Source: Rhodovulum sp.
GTDB taxonomy: Bacteria; Pseudomonadota; Alphaproteobacteria; Rhodobacterales; Rhodobacteraceae
Assembly (NCBI GenBank): GCA_020637615.1
Contig: JACKKC010000002.1
Location: 62,001 to 126,000 of the forward strand
DNA: 64,000 bases
Direction: 5' to 3'
Position numbers and translations under genes: made by a program. The notes below the pieces were generated by a model. It was given only the letters and a program-made list of their open reading frames with translations. It had not been told where the DNA came from and made no database searches. Shown in pieces: positions 53,827 through 62,321 of this stretch (positions are counted from its first letter, which is position 1; every line of letters starts with the position of its first letter).

Positions 53827-54570
53827 ATGGTGAACGTGCACATCCATCGGTTCGCCGCCGACGGCGCGCCGGACGATCCCGAGACCGTCCGCTTCTTCCA
53901 TGCGCAATGGACGATCTACCAGAAGCTCGTCGATGCGAATGTCCTGCGGCATCGCGAGATCGCGCAGCTCATCCACGAGGCGCTGAACGCGCGTTTCATG
54001 GGCGCCTTCACCTTCCTCGACATCGCCTGCGGCGATGCGAGCCTCGCGAAGCGCGCCCTGGAGGGTACCCGTGTCGCCCGCTACCACGGCGTCGACCTGG
54101 CCATGCCCGCGATCGAATTCGCGGCGGCGAATCTCGACGGGGTGCCCTACGAGGTGGATCTGGACTACCGCGACTATGCCGCGGATCTGGCCGAACGCGC
54201 GCTCCGTGCCGATGCCGTCTGGTGCGGCCTTTCGATGCATCACCTCGACACCGACGCCAAGCTGCGGGTGATGCGCGAGATCCGCGCCCTGATCGCACCG
54301 GGCGGGCTCTTCATGCTCTACGAGCCGACACTGGCCGACGGCGAGACGCGCGCGGATTACATGCGGCGCATAAGGCCCTATGTCCTCTCCGAATGGGTGA
54401 TGCTGTCCGGCGAGGAACTCGCGCAGATCCTCGAGCATATCGAGACCTGCGACCTTCCCGAGACGTCCGAAAGCTGGATTTCGCTCGGCCGCTCCGCGGG
54501 TTTCTCGCAAGGTCGGGAGGTCTATGCCGTCCCGGGCGGCTTCTTCCGGGTATACCGCTTCCTTCCCTGA
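53827..54570 (+). CDS. Class I SAM-dependent methyltransferase
   Basis: A 247-residue methyltransferase with motif I FLDIACGDASLAKRAL, motif II YHGVDLAMPAIEFA, and the FSMHHLDTDAKLRVMREI region; LIAPGGLFMLYEPT is motif III. The substrate is unknown. GGGAGCGATCCC precedes ATG 53827. It is not closely related to the methyltransferase two genes upstream. Confidence 0.86.
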   Translation: MVNVHIHRFAADGAPDDPETVRFFHAQWTIYQKLVDANVLRHREIAQLIHEALNARFMGAFTFLDIACGDASLAKRALEGTRVARYHGVDLAMPAIEFAAANLDGVPYEVDLDYRDYAADLAERALRADAVWCGLSMHHLDTDAKLRVMREIRALIAPGGLFMLYEPTLADGETRADYMRRIRPYVLSEWVMLSGEELAQILEHIETCDLPETSESWISLGRSAGFSQGREVYAVPGGFFRVYRFLP

Positions 54571-54928
54571 CCGGCTGCATTCCAGACCAGCGGCGGCATC
54601 TTCCCAACGGCCATTCCGCCTGACCGACGCTGCAACCGAGACCGCCTCTCGGGCCTGGGAAAAGGCCGCACCCCGCGCGGCCCGCGAAGCATGCCCCCGG
54701 ACCGAAGAGGCGAGGCGCCGGTGGCGCGTCGCCCGGTCCGGTCGCCCGAAGGCGCAAACCACAGGGTGAGGGAGGTGCGGCCTACCCGCCGATCGCCACG
54801 GGTCGACCGGGTCGGGGCCCTTGGCCCGCATGGGACGAGAGGCGACGGCGAATGGCGCGGCCATCGCCGTCACCTCACACGCGGCCGCGCCGCGAAAGCG
54901 GTTTGGCGCTCCAAGCCCGGGGCCGGCA
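54571..54928. other. Non-coding gap between convergent genes, with repeat copy B2
   Basis: About 358 bases separate the methyltransferase stop from the ABC permease stop. Bases 54647-54780 are repeat family B copy 2; the remainder (54781-54928) has inverted GC-rich stretches such as GGGGCCCTTGGCCC but no T-run. No protein-like frame is seen. Confidence 0.5.
54647..54780 (+). repeat. Dispersed repeat family B, copy 2
   Basis: Matches the reverse complement of 39461-39573 with interruptions. The most conserved segment is CAGGGTGAGGGAGGTGCG at 54762-54779; CCCCGCGC and GCCCGCG at about 54671-54686 form a second block. It is slightly longer than copy 1. Confidence 0.6.
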
Positions 54929-55828
54929 TCACTTCACCGCGCCGGCCGCCATGCCCTTGATGATGTAGCGTTCGAGAACGATGCCGATGATCACCAGCGG
55001 CAGGATCGCCGCGGTGGAAAGCGCGGCCATGGACCACCAGTTGATGCCCTGGCTGCCGGTCTGGCTCGCCACCATCACCGGCAGGGTATTGGCGGAGGTG
55101 GAGGTCAGCAGCGCGGCGAAGAAATATTCGTTCCAGCACAGCACCAGGCTGAGGATGAAGGCCGCGACCATGCCGGGCAGGGCGATGGGCAGGACGATCT
55201 GGAAGAACGCCCCCCAGATCGAGAGCCCGTCGACCAGCGCCGCCTCCTCGAGCTCCACCGGGATGCCGTGGAACTGGTCGCGCATGATCCAGATGACGAT
55301 CGGCAGCACGGTCAGCGTGTAGATCAGGATGATGCCCAGGCGGCTGTCGAGCAGGGCAAGCTCCTTGTAGAGCACCAGGAAGGGCAGGGCGAGCACCACC
55401 GGCGGCAGGATCAGCTGGCTGAGGAAGAAGAAGGAGATGTCCTTGTTGCGCATGAAGCCGAAGCTGTAGCTGAAGCGGCTGAGCCCGTAGGCCGCCAGCG
55501 AGCCCAGCACCACGGCGAGCGCCGAGGCGCTGGTCGCGACGATGACGCTGTTCCAGAACCGCTTGAGGAATTCCGCGCGCGGGGTGGAGATCTCGCCGAT
55601 CGTGTCCGGCGAGAGCCCGAGCGAGCGCCAGCCCCGCCAGTCCGGCTGGAAATCGACGAAGGGGATCAGATGGCCCTGCGTGACGTCGGGCGCGGTCTTG
55701 AACGAGGTGGTGACCGTCCAGAAGATCGGAAAGAGGCAGATGACCGACCAGAGGATCAGCGCCGCATAGATCGCGGTGCGCGAGGCCCAGGCGCCGCGGC
55801 TCCCCGGCACGGTTTCCTCCGCGCTCAT
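54929..55828 (-). CDS. Sugar-type ABC transporter permease (MalG-like)
   Basis: Inner-membrane permease with six helices (299 residues). The cytoplasmic EAA loop reads EEAALVDGLSIWGAFFQIVLPIALPG, the contact site for the ATPase. It fits the MalG/UgpE group of carbohydrate uptake systems. The start ATG at 55828 overlaps the stop of the partner permease by four bases. Confidence 0.92.
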   Translation of the reverse strand: MSAEETVPGSRGAWASRTAIYAALILWSVICLFPIFWTVTTSFKTAPDVTQGHLIPFVDFQPDWRGWRSLGLSPDTIGEISTPRAEFLKRFWNSVIVATSASALAVVLGSLAAYGLSRFSYSFGFMRNKDISFFFLSQLILPPVVLALPFLVLYKELALLDSRLGIILIYTLTVLPIVIWIMRDQFHGIPVELEEAALVDGLSIWGAFFQIVLPIALPGMVAAFILSLVLCWNEYFFAALLTSTSANTLPVMVASQTGSQGINWWSMAALSTAAILPLVIIGIVLERYIIKGMAAGAVK

Positions 55829-56946
55829 TGACTTACCCCGTGCGACCTGGCGAGCAGGCGGTTGAAGAGGCTCAGGAGCGCCGTCACCGAGATAACGATC
55901 AGCACCAGATAGACCATGGCGAGCAGCGTGCCGTAGCCGACGTTCGAGCGGTCGCGGTATTCGCGGAAGATGAAGCTCGTCACCGAATCCGTGGCGCCGC
56001 CCGGGCCGCCGGAGGTCACGGTGATGATGATGTCGGCGAGCTTGAGCTTGAAGATGATGCGGATGACGATAACCGTGACGCTGACGGGCAGCATCAGCGG
56101 AAAGATCACCTCCCGGAAGGATTGCCAGCGCGTGGCGCCGTCGACGCGGACGGCCTCGAGCACCTCGCGGGGCAGGGACTGGAGCCCGGCCAGCAGCATG
56201 ATCATCATGAAGGGGATGAAGGTCCAGGCGTCCATCACCATGATGGTGGCCCGCGCGATCTCGGGCGTGCCGAAGAAGGAGGGGCTGTCCCAGCCGAGCC
56301 AGCGCGCGAAGCTCGCGACGGGGCCGAAGCGAATCTCGAGCATGGATTTGCCGACCATCCAGCTCACCGCCACCGGCGAGAGCATGAGCGGCATCAGGAA
56401 CACCACCCGCCAGAACTTGCGCGCGCGGATGTCGGCATTGAGCAGCATCGCGAGGCCGAAGGCGATGGCGTATTCCACCAGGATCGCGAGCACATACCAG
56501 AGCATGTTCCTGAGCGCGTTCCAGTAGAACGGATCGGTCCACATCTGGCGCAGATTGTCGAGCCCGTTGAACCGCCGCCCCGTGGCGCCGCTGAGGTTCC
56601 AGTCGGAGAAGGCGATCCAGAGACCGAAGAGCAGCGGGAAGATCACCATCGCGACGGTGAAGAGCACCGCCGGAAGCACGAAGAGCACCCGCTTGCCCTG
56701 TTCGCCGCGCATCAGGACCTGCGCGATCCCGAGCGCGATGCCCCAGGCGACATAGGCATAGACCACCGGCCGCCAGGTCGCGAAGCCGGGGGCGAGCATG
56801 CCCGCGGCGTGGAGGGCCTGGAGGAGGAAGGTCCCGACCAGCACCGCACTCGCCAGCCAGATCAGGATCCGCCCCGCGCGGACCCGCCCGGCAGGAAGAT
56901 CGTCGGGCGAGACGGTGTGGAGGCGGTCGGCATCGACGGCGGTCAT
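55825..56946 (-). CDS. Sugar-type ABC transporter permease (MalF-like)
   Basis: A 373-residue permease with two extra N-terminal helices (residues 26-48 and 58-80) before the six-helix core, as in MalF/UgpA types. The EAA loop is LEAVRVDGATRWQSFREVIFPLMLP. It lies upstream of and overlaps the MalG-like gene. The solute-binding and ATPase genes of what is probably the same system lie 3-5 kb away. Confidence 0.91.
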   Translation of the reverse strand: MTAVDADRLHTVSPDDLPAGRVRAGRILIWLASAVLVGTFLLQALHAAGMLAPGFATWRPVVYAYVAWGIALGIAQVLMRGEQGKRVLFVLPAVLFTVAMVIFPLLFGLWIAFSDWNLSGATGRRFNGLDNLRQMWTDPFYWNALRNMLWYVLAILVEYAIAFGLAMLLNADIRARKFWRVVFLMPLMLSPVAVSWMVGKSMLEIRFGPVASFARWLGWDSPSFFGTPEIARATIMVMDAWTFIPFMMIMLLAGLQSLPREVLEAVRVDGATRWQSFREVIFPLMLPVSVTVIVIRIIFKLKLADIIITVTSGGPGGATDSVTSFIFREYRDRSNVGYGTLLAMVYLVLIVISVTALLSLFNRLLARSHGVSQ

Positions 56947-57130
56947 CGCGGCAGCCTAGCCGCGGGCAGGGGCCAAGTTAACTCGATTCTTCGCCGGCCG
57001 TTTCGCGGTCACGAACTCTGAGGATCGCGGTGGAGGCGACGATTGCAATGGCCTCGCTTGGACCACAAATTGAAGCCGCGGGACGGCCGGCGGCACCGCC
57101 AAGGCGTCGCTCTCCGCGGAGGGTGGGGAC

Positions 57131-57763
57131 ATGGACGCGGATTTCTGGCATCGGCGCTGGGAGAGCAACGAGATCGGCTTTCACCAGGGCAAGGCCAATG
57201 CGCTTCTGGTGCGGCATTTCGCGGCGCTCGCGCTGCCCGAGCAGGCGCGCGTCTTCGTGCCGCTCTGCGGCAAGACGCGCGACATCGCCTGGCTCCTGTC
57301 CCAAGGGTATCGCGTCATCGGCGCGGAGCTGAGCCGGCTCGCGGTCGAGCAACTCTTCGAGGAGCTCGGGGTTGAACCCGAGACATCGCCTTCCGGGCCG
57401 CTCCTGCGCTTCGCCGCCGGCGCGGTCGAGGTCTTCGTGGGCGACGTCTTCGATCTCACCGCCGAGATGCTCGGCGCCGTGGACGCGGTCTATGACCGCG
57501 CGGCCCTGGTCGCCCTGCCCGCCGGGCTGCGCGAGCGATATGCCACCCATGTCGCCGCGATCACCCGATCCGCACCGCAGTTTCTGATCTGCATGGAATA
57601 CGACCAGTCCGTGCGGCAAGGCCCGCCCTTCTCGATCGACGGCGCGGAGGTGAGGCGCGTGCACGGCGCGCGCTACCAGGTGACGGAACTGGCCCGCACC
57701 GATCTGGAGGGCGGGCTGAAAGCGGCGGGCCCGGTGCAGGAGACCGTCTGGCTGCTGCGGTGA
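57131..57763 (+). CDS. tpm: Thiopurine S-methyltransferase family protein
   Basis: A 210-residue SAM-dependent methyltransferase of the TPMT group: DADFWHRRWESNEIGFHQ at the start, RVFVPLCGKTRDIAWLL as the SAM motif, and GAELSRLAVEQLFEE. Bacterial members methylate thiopurines, selenium or tellurium compounds. It is divergent from the MalF-like gene. Confidence 0.93.
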   Translation: MDADFWHRRWESNEIGFHQGKANALLVRHFAALALPEQARVFVPLCGKTRDIAWLLSQGYRVIGAELSRLAVEQLFEELGVEPETSPSGPLLRFAAGAVEVFVGDVFDLTAEMLGAVDAVYDRAALVALPAGLRERYATHVAAITRSAPQFLICMEYDQSVRQGPPFSIDGAEVRRVHGARYQVTELARTDLEGGLKAAGPVQETVWLLR

Positions 57764-57873
57764 TGCTCGACGGTAGCGTAGCGCCCTGGTCGGGCCGCGC
57801 CCGGACTTGACCCGGGTGGCTGCACCGATAGGTTGAGGGGCGGGCTTCCCGCGAGGCCATCCGGAAGGCCATC

Positions 57874-59196
57874 ATGGCGCAAGCCACCGATCCCGACGCG
57901 CGGCGTTCCGCGCCGGCGTCCGCCGCCGGCCAAGCGCCGGTGATGACCGAGCGGCGGGTGGCGCTGATCGGCGGGCTGATGGTGGCGATCGGGCCGATCT
58001 CCATGGCGCTCTACACGCCCGCGATGACCGAGATCATGCGCGCCTTCGGCACCACCGAGGCCGCGGTGAAGATGACGCTGACGCTCTATTTCGGCGGCTT
58101 CGCCTGCGCGCAACTGATCGCGGGGCCGCTCTCGGACGCGCTGGGGCGGCGTCCGGTGACCTTCGCCTTCATGGGCGTCTATTGCCTGGCGAGCCTTGCG
58201 GCGCTGGCCGCGCCTTCGGTCGAGGCGCTGATGGTGGCGCGCTTCCTGCAGGGCATCGGCGCCTCGGCGGGGGTGGCGATCAGCCGCGCCATCGTTCGCG
58301 ACCTCTTCACCGGGGAGCGGTCGTCGCGGATCATGAACCTGGTCGGCATCATCCTTGCCCTCGGCCCGGCGCTGGCGCCGACCATCGGAGGGCTCCTGCT
58401 GATCGCGGCGGGATGGCGGTCGATCTTCGTCGCCATGGCGGTGTTCGGCGCCGTTGTCGTCGCGGTCACCGGGCTGGCGATGCGCGAGACGGTGCCGGCG
58501 GATCGCGCGCGACTGCGTTTCGCCGCGCTCTGGGCATCCTATCGCGAGCTGCTCGGCAGCCGGCATTTCCTCGCCTGCTCGGGCGTGGTGGCCGGGTCGA
58601 TCGGCGCGCTCTACGCCCAGGCGACCTTCCTGCCCTTCATCCTCATGCAGCGGGTCGGCCTCAGCCCCGCGGAATTCGGCCTCAGCATGCTCTTCCAGTC
58701 GGGCAGCTTCTTCGCCGGCTCGCTGCTGGTCCGCGCGCTGATGCGCCGCGTGAGCGCCTATGGCCTCGTCGCGCCGGGGCTGGGGTTGATCGCGCTCGGC
58801 AGTCTCGGGGTGCTGACGCTGCTGGTCCGGCCGCCCTCGCTGCTGCATGTGATGCTGCCGGTGGCAGTCTATGCCGCGGGCATCGCCTTCGTGATGCCGG
58901 CGATGACCACGGCGGCGCTGGCGCCCTTTCCGCGCATCGCCGGGGCGGCGGCGGCGCTGATGGGGTTCCTGCAGATGGGCGCGGGGCTGGTGATGGGCTC
59001 GCTCGGGGCGCTGATGGGCGATCCGCTGCTCGCCATGGGCACGCTCATCCCGCTCATGGGCGCGTTCGCCTGCCTCGCCTATGTCGATTATCGCCGCCAC
59101 CCGCAGCGCGCCGGGCCCGAGCCGCGCCGCGACGCGATCGCGGGCCTGCCGGTGGGCCGCACGCTGCTGCCGGAGGAGCCGCCCGGCCCGCGCTGA
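57874..59196 (+). CDS. MFS multidrug efflux transporter (Bcr/CflA type)
   Basis: A 440-residue major-facilitator exporter with twelve helices. The Bcr/CflA-type loop reads LIAGPLSDALGRRPV, followed by RFLQGIGASAGVAISRAIVRDLF (motif C region) in helix 5. The N-terminal 23 residues are Ala-rich and soluble. Relatives export drugs, bicyclomycin or sulfonamides; substrate not known. Confidence 0.9.
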   Translation: MAQATDPDARRSAPASAAGQAPVMTERRVALIGGLMVAIGPISMALYTPAMTEIMRAFGTTEAAVKMTLTLYFGGFACAQLIAGPLSDALGRRPVTFAFMGVYCLASLAALAAPSVEALMVARFLQGIGASAGVAISRAIVRDLFTGERSSRIMNLVGIILALGPALAPTIGGLLLIAAGWRSIFVAMAVFGAVVVAVTGLAMRETVPADRARLRFAALWASYRELLGSRHFLACSGVVAGSIGALYAQATFLPFILMQRVGLSPAEFGLSMLFQSGSFFAGSLLVRALMRRVSAYGLVAPGLGLIALGSLGVLTLLVRPPSLLHVMLPVAVYAAGIAFVMPAMTTAALAPFPRIAGAAAALMGFLQMGAGLVMGSLGALMGDPLLAMGTLIPLMGAFACLAYVDYRRHPQRAGPEPRRDAIAGLPVGRTLLPEEPPGPR

Positions 59197-59208
59197 AGGC
59201 GGCCGCGC

Positions 59209-59655
59209 TCAGAGCCGGATGTCGTAGGTCACCCAGCGGGTGCGGTCGGCCAGGCGGTCGTAGACGGCGCGGGCGCGGGCATTGTCCTCGGCGGTGATCC
59301 AGCGGATCACGCTCCAGCCGCGCGCGATGCCCTCGGCCCGGATCGAGGCGATCAGCGCCTCGGCGGCGCCGTGGCCGCGGGCCTCGGGCGCGACGAAGAG
59401 ATCGTCGAGAAAGCCGCCGGTGCTCGCCGCGAGCGGCCGGGCGAAGGGGCGGAAATGCGCGAGCCCGACCAGATCGCCCTCGGCATCCACCGCGACGCGG
59501 CCCTCGACCTCATGCGCCGGATCCATCAGCCAGGACCAGACCGTCGCGCGCATCGCCGCGGTCTGGGTGACCCGGTAGAAGTCGGCATAGCCCTGGTAGA
59601 GCCGCTCCCATTCGGGACGGTCCGTGGCGCGGGGCGCGCGGATCCGAAGCGTCAT
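59209..59655 (-). CDS. GNAT-family acetyltransferase
   Basis: A 148-residue GNAT protein with acetyl-CoA motif VAPEARGHGAAEALIASIRAE and C-terminal WITAEDNARARAVYDRLADRTRWVTYDI, typical of small single-domain acetyltransferases. Substrate unknown. It converges on the MFS gene with 12 bases between stops. Confidence 0.9.
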   Translation of the reverse strand: MTLRIRAPRATDRPEWERLYQGYADFYRVTQTAAMRATVWSWLMDPAHEVEGRVAVDAEGDLVGLAHFRPFARPLAASTGGFLDDLFVAPEARGHGAAEALIASIRAEGIARGWSVIRWITAEDNARARAVYDRLADRTRWVTYDIRL

Positions 59656-60029
59656 GACAGCCTCCGGGTTGCGGGACCGCCATCGGTATCATGGTGGCAG
59701 GGGCGCGGTCGAGCCCGGCGGGAACAGGCCGGGCGGCCGGGGCCGGCCCGGAGGGGCGGGGACCGGTCCGGGGCGGGATGTGCGCGCGCGCACATTGAGC
59801 TATCCTGCTGATATCATGCGGGAAACGCGCGCACGTTTACCGGATGTCAACACCGGAACGCATGCTCTCTCGAGCGGGAGATTTCCACCATATCGCCCGT
59901 GCGGAAGCACCGGCAGATTGGGCTGGGGTCGCGGCAGGAGATTGGCGTTTGCCGTGTGCCGGCCCGAACCCGGGGCTCTCCGCCCAGAATGGCCGGGCCA
60001 CCCGCTGACGGGCGGCCCCTGCAGTGGAC
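59656..60029. other. Non-coding gap with a terminator-like hairpin
   Basis: This 374-base gap holds no protein-like frame. At 59995-60018 GGGCC-A-CCCG, a four-base loop and CGGG-C-GGCCC form a stem 11 bases past the solute-binding-protein stop on the minus strand, which may end that transcript although no T-run follows. Around 59785-59800 an alternating GTGCGCGCGCGCAC tract occurs. Confidence 0.45.
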
Positions 60030-61703
60030 TCACGTGAGGCCGAGCGAGGCCTTGTAGAGCGCGATCTGGCTCTCGCGGCCGATCTGGTCGGTGATCTTCT
60101 CCCAGGCGGCGGCGATGTTGTCGGCCCCTTCCTGCGCGGTGAACTGGCCGGCATAGACCTTGGCCAGCTCGTCCTCGGCGATCGAATAATACTGGAAGAT
60201 GCCGGGGATGCGCGGCTCGATCGCGGCATTGGGGTGGTTGTAGCTGTCCAGATTCGAGCCGAGATAATCCTCGATGAAGGCGCGGTCGTAGCCCGCCGCT
60301 TCCCATTCGTCGTAGTTGAACTGCGAGTTGCGGTAGGGCTGGAAGCCGGAAGGATAGGCGGCCATCCAGAGCGCGATGTCCTTGCCGCCGAGATGTGCGG
60401 CGGCCGACCAGGCGGCCTTCTTCTTCTTCTCGTCGCCGTCGACCCGGGCCATGACATAGATGCCCCAGCCGATATAGGCCATGTTCGGCGCGTAGTTGGG
60501 GCCGTCCGGCAATTCCTCCCATTCGCCGGTCTTGGTGTTGTAGACCTCCTCGGCGCCGGGCAGGATCGAAAAGCCGATGACGTCCCCGACCACCGATGTG
60601 TCGAGGGTTCGCGCATTCGAGCCGACGTCCCCCCACCAGGTGCACATCGAACCGGTGCCGGCGAGGAACTGCTGCCAGGCGACGCCGCCGGGATCGGTGT
60701 TGATCTGGTCGACCGGGAGCGTGTCGATGGTATCGAGCACGTCCTGGATCGCGCGCACGAAGGCCGGGTTGTTGACCCGCGGCTTCATCGTGTCGGGATC
60801 GAAGAGCCAGGCCGGGTCGCCCGGGTACTTGGCGTAGCCGGTGGCGCGGTCTTCGAGGAAGTAGAAGCCGAAGCCGCCCCAGCCCTTCAGCGGGTCCAGG
60901 AAGCCGTTCATCGGGTTGCCGAAGGTGGGGTCGGTCTTGTCCTTGAGGAACTTCGACGCCTCCTGCACCTGCGACCAGGTGGTCGGCACCCCCCATTCGC
61001 CGTCCTTGCCTTCCGCCTTCCACGCCTCGGCGAGCGCCGGATCGGAGAAGATGTCCGTGCGGTAGCTGAAGGTGTGGCAGTCGCCGTCGATGGAGATGCG
61101 GTAGGTCTTGCCGTCCCAGGTGCCGACCGGCGCCTTGAGGTAGTTGACGTAATCGTCCATGTCGATCAGGTCGCGCACCCAGTCCGGCATCTCGGACGTG
61201 AGGCCCTTGGCGCAGACGTCGCCCTCGAAGGGCGCGCCCATCTCGATGATGTCGAAATCGATCGTGCCGGTGGCGATCGCCTGCTGCAGGCGGGCGTTGA
61301 AATCGGCCTGGGCGAGGTCGATCCAGTTGATGGTGGCGCCGGTATAGGTCTCCCAGGACTTGAGGAAACCGCGGAACAGGAAATTGTGCTGGTTCTGGTT
61401 GTTGAGCCCCATGAAGGTCAGCTCGACGCCGGCGAATTCGCCCTCGGCCACGGTCTCCCTGGTCCCGCCGAGGCACATCTCGCCGACCTTCTGCCAGTCG
61501 GCGTCGGTGGGTGAGCCCATGCCCACGCCCGGGATCTGCAGGATCTCGGCGCGCAGGTTGCCCTGCGCCCGCGCGGGCGCGCCCGCCAGCGTCAGCGCCC
61601 CGCCGGAGGCGAACGCCAGCGCGGCGGTGCTGGCCGCGCCCTTGATCAGCGCCCGGCGGCTCGCCTGGAGCGCCGTCAGGCGTTCGTAATCTTCGACTTT
61701 CAT
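60030..61703 (-). CDS. ABC transporter solute-binding protein (sugar type)
   Basis: A 557-residue extracytoplasmic binding protein of the large MalE-like class. Residues 14-47 form a Tat-type signal (SRRALIKGAASTAALAFASG to APARAQG). The mature part has typical elements (GTIDFDIIEMGAPFEGD, WGVPTTWSQVQEASKFLKDK, WWGDVGSNARTLD). It is longer than usual sugar-binding proteins (about 420). The ligand is unknown. It shares strand with the two permeases but is separated from them by the tpm-MFS-GNAT block. Confidence 0.9.
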   Translation of the reverse strand: MKVEDYERLTALQASRRALIKGAASTAALAFASGGALTLAGAPARAQGNLRAEILQIPGVGMGSPTDADWQKVGEMCLGGTRETVAEGEFAGVELTFMGLNNQNQHNFLFRGFLKSWETYTGATINWIDLAQADFNARLQQAIATGTIDFDIIEMGAPFEGDVCAKGLTSEMPDWVRDLIDMDDYVNYLKAPVGTWDGKTYRISIDGDCHTFSYRTDIFSDPALAEAWKAEGKDGEWGVPTTWSQVQEASKFLKDKTDPTFGNPMNGFLDPLKGWGGFGFYFLEDRATGYAKYPGDPAWLFDPDTMKPRVNNPAFVRAIQDVLDTIDTLPVDQINTDPGGVAWQQFLAGTGSMCTWWGDVGSNARTLDTSVVGDVIGFSILPGAEEVYNTKTGEWEELPDGPNYAPNMAYIGWGIYVMARVDGDEKKKKAAWSAAAHLGGKDIALWMAAYPSGFQPYRNSQFNYDEWEAAGYDRAFIEDYLGSNLDSYNHPNAAIEPRIPGIFQYYSIAEDELAKVYAGQFTAQEGADNIAAAWEKITDQIGRESQIALYKASLGLT

Positions 61704-61889
61704 GGATCTCCTCCCCTGGATCGGTCGCTTTCGGCCCCTTCGCGGGCGGGTCCGGATGCTGCAGGCCGCGCCTGCCGGATTCCGGCCTTCTTTCCAAGCA
61801 TTTGCCACTATGGACCAAGCGCGGCCCCTGTCAACCGGATCGCACCTCCGCGGCGGGGCTACCGCATTTGGCAATGCGGTCCTGCAAGG

Positions 61890-61995
61890 TCGAGTTCCGC
61901 CCGAGCCTAGCGTCACCATCCCGCCCGGCGGGCACCGCCGGGCGGGATGGCGGTGCCAGGCGCGCCCGGAACTCGGCCTGCCGGGCTCGCGTCGC
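61890..61995 (-). repeat. Dispersed repeat family A, copy 3, with a 16-base hairpin
   Basis: CCATCCCGCCCGGCGG (61916-61931) pairs perfectly with CCGCCGGGCGGGATGG (61935-61950) over a GCA loop. The reverse complement of the flank (GTTCCGGGCGCGCC from 61972-61959) matches copy 1. It lies between divergent genes and so cannot simply be a terminator of either. Confidence 0.65.
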
Positions 61996-62149
61996 CAGAT
62001 GCAATGCTCCTGACCCGGGCGCAGACCGGTGGCCGGACGCGCGGCGGCGGCGCGAGGAAGCGGCCGCCGTTGGCTCACGAAGCGGGTGCCCCCGAATCCG
62101 CGGCGGGGTGGACGGAAGCGCCGGGACAAGGGTTGCGATTTCCCTAACG

Positions 62150-62171
62150 AAATCAGATATGCAACTGATTT
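62150..62171. promoter_or_regulatory. AAATCAG-N8-CTGATTT inverted repeat
   Basis: A perfect seven-base inverted repeat with an eight-base spacer in an AT-rich stretch 150 bases before the ATPase start. It looks like a repressor operator; the regulator family cannot be named from it. Confidence 0.5.
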
Positions 62172-62187
62172 TACATGGAAAACAAGC

Positions 62188-62213
62188 CGGTTTCAGCGTG
62201 AAACGCCGGCCGG
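62188..62213. promoter_or_regulatory. GTTTCA-N3-TGAAAC palindrome
   Basis: A six-base perfect palindrome around a three-base centre, extended by GCCGG and CCGGC with one extra base. It lies about 110 bases before the ATPase start and recurs between glmM and the EamA exporter at 19329-19347. Operator or RNA hairpin are both possible. Confidence 0.45.
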
Positions 62214-62321
62214 GAACGACGGCATTGTCGGCGGCCGCCCCGTCAACCAAGATGGCTCAAGCCCGTGCGCCGCCGTCGATTCGGGCAGCAAGGGTCGCCG
62301 GCCGGCCGCATGGGGAGGGAA

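Larger units (their letters stand above)
61704..62321. promoter_or_regulatory. Divergent control region of the ABC transporter
   Basis: This 618-base region lies between the binding-protein gene (minus) and the ATPase gene (plus). It holds repeat family A copy 3 at 61890-61995, an AAATCAG inverted repeat at 62150-62171, and a GTTTCA-N3-TGAAAC palindrome near 62193-62207. The stretch 62135-62200 is AT-rich and probably holds the ATPase promoter. No gene is seen. Confidence 0.5.
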
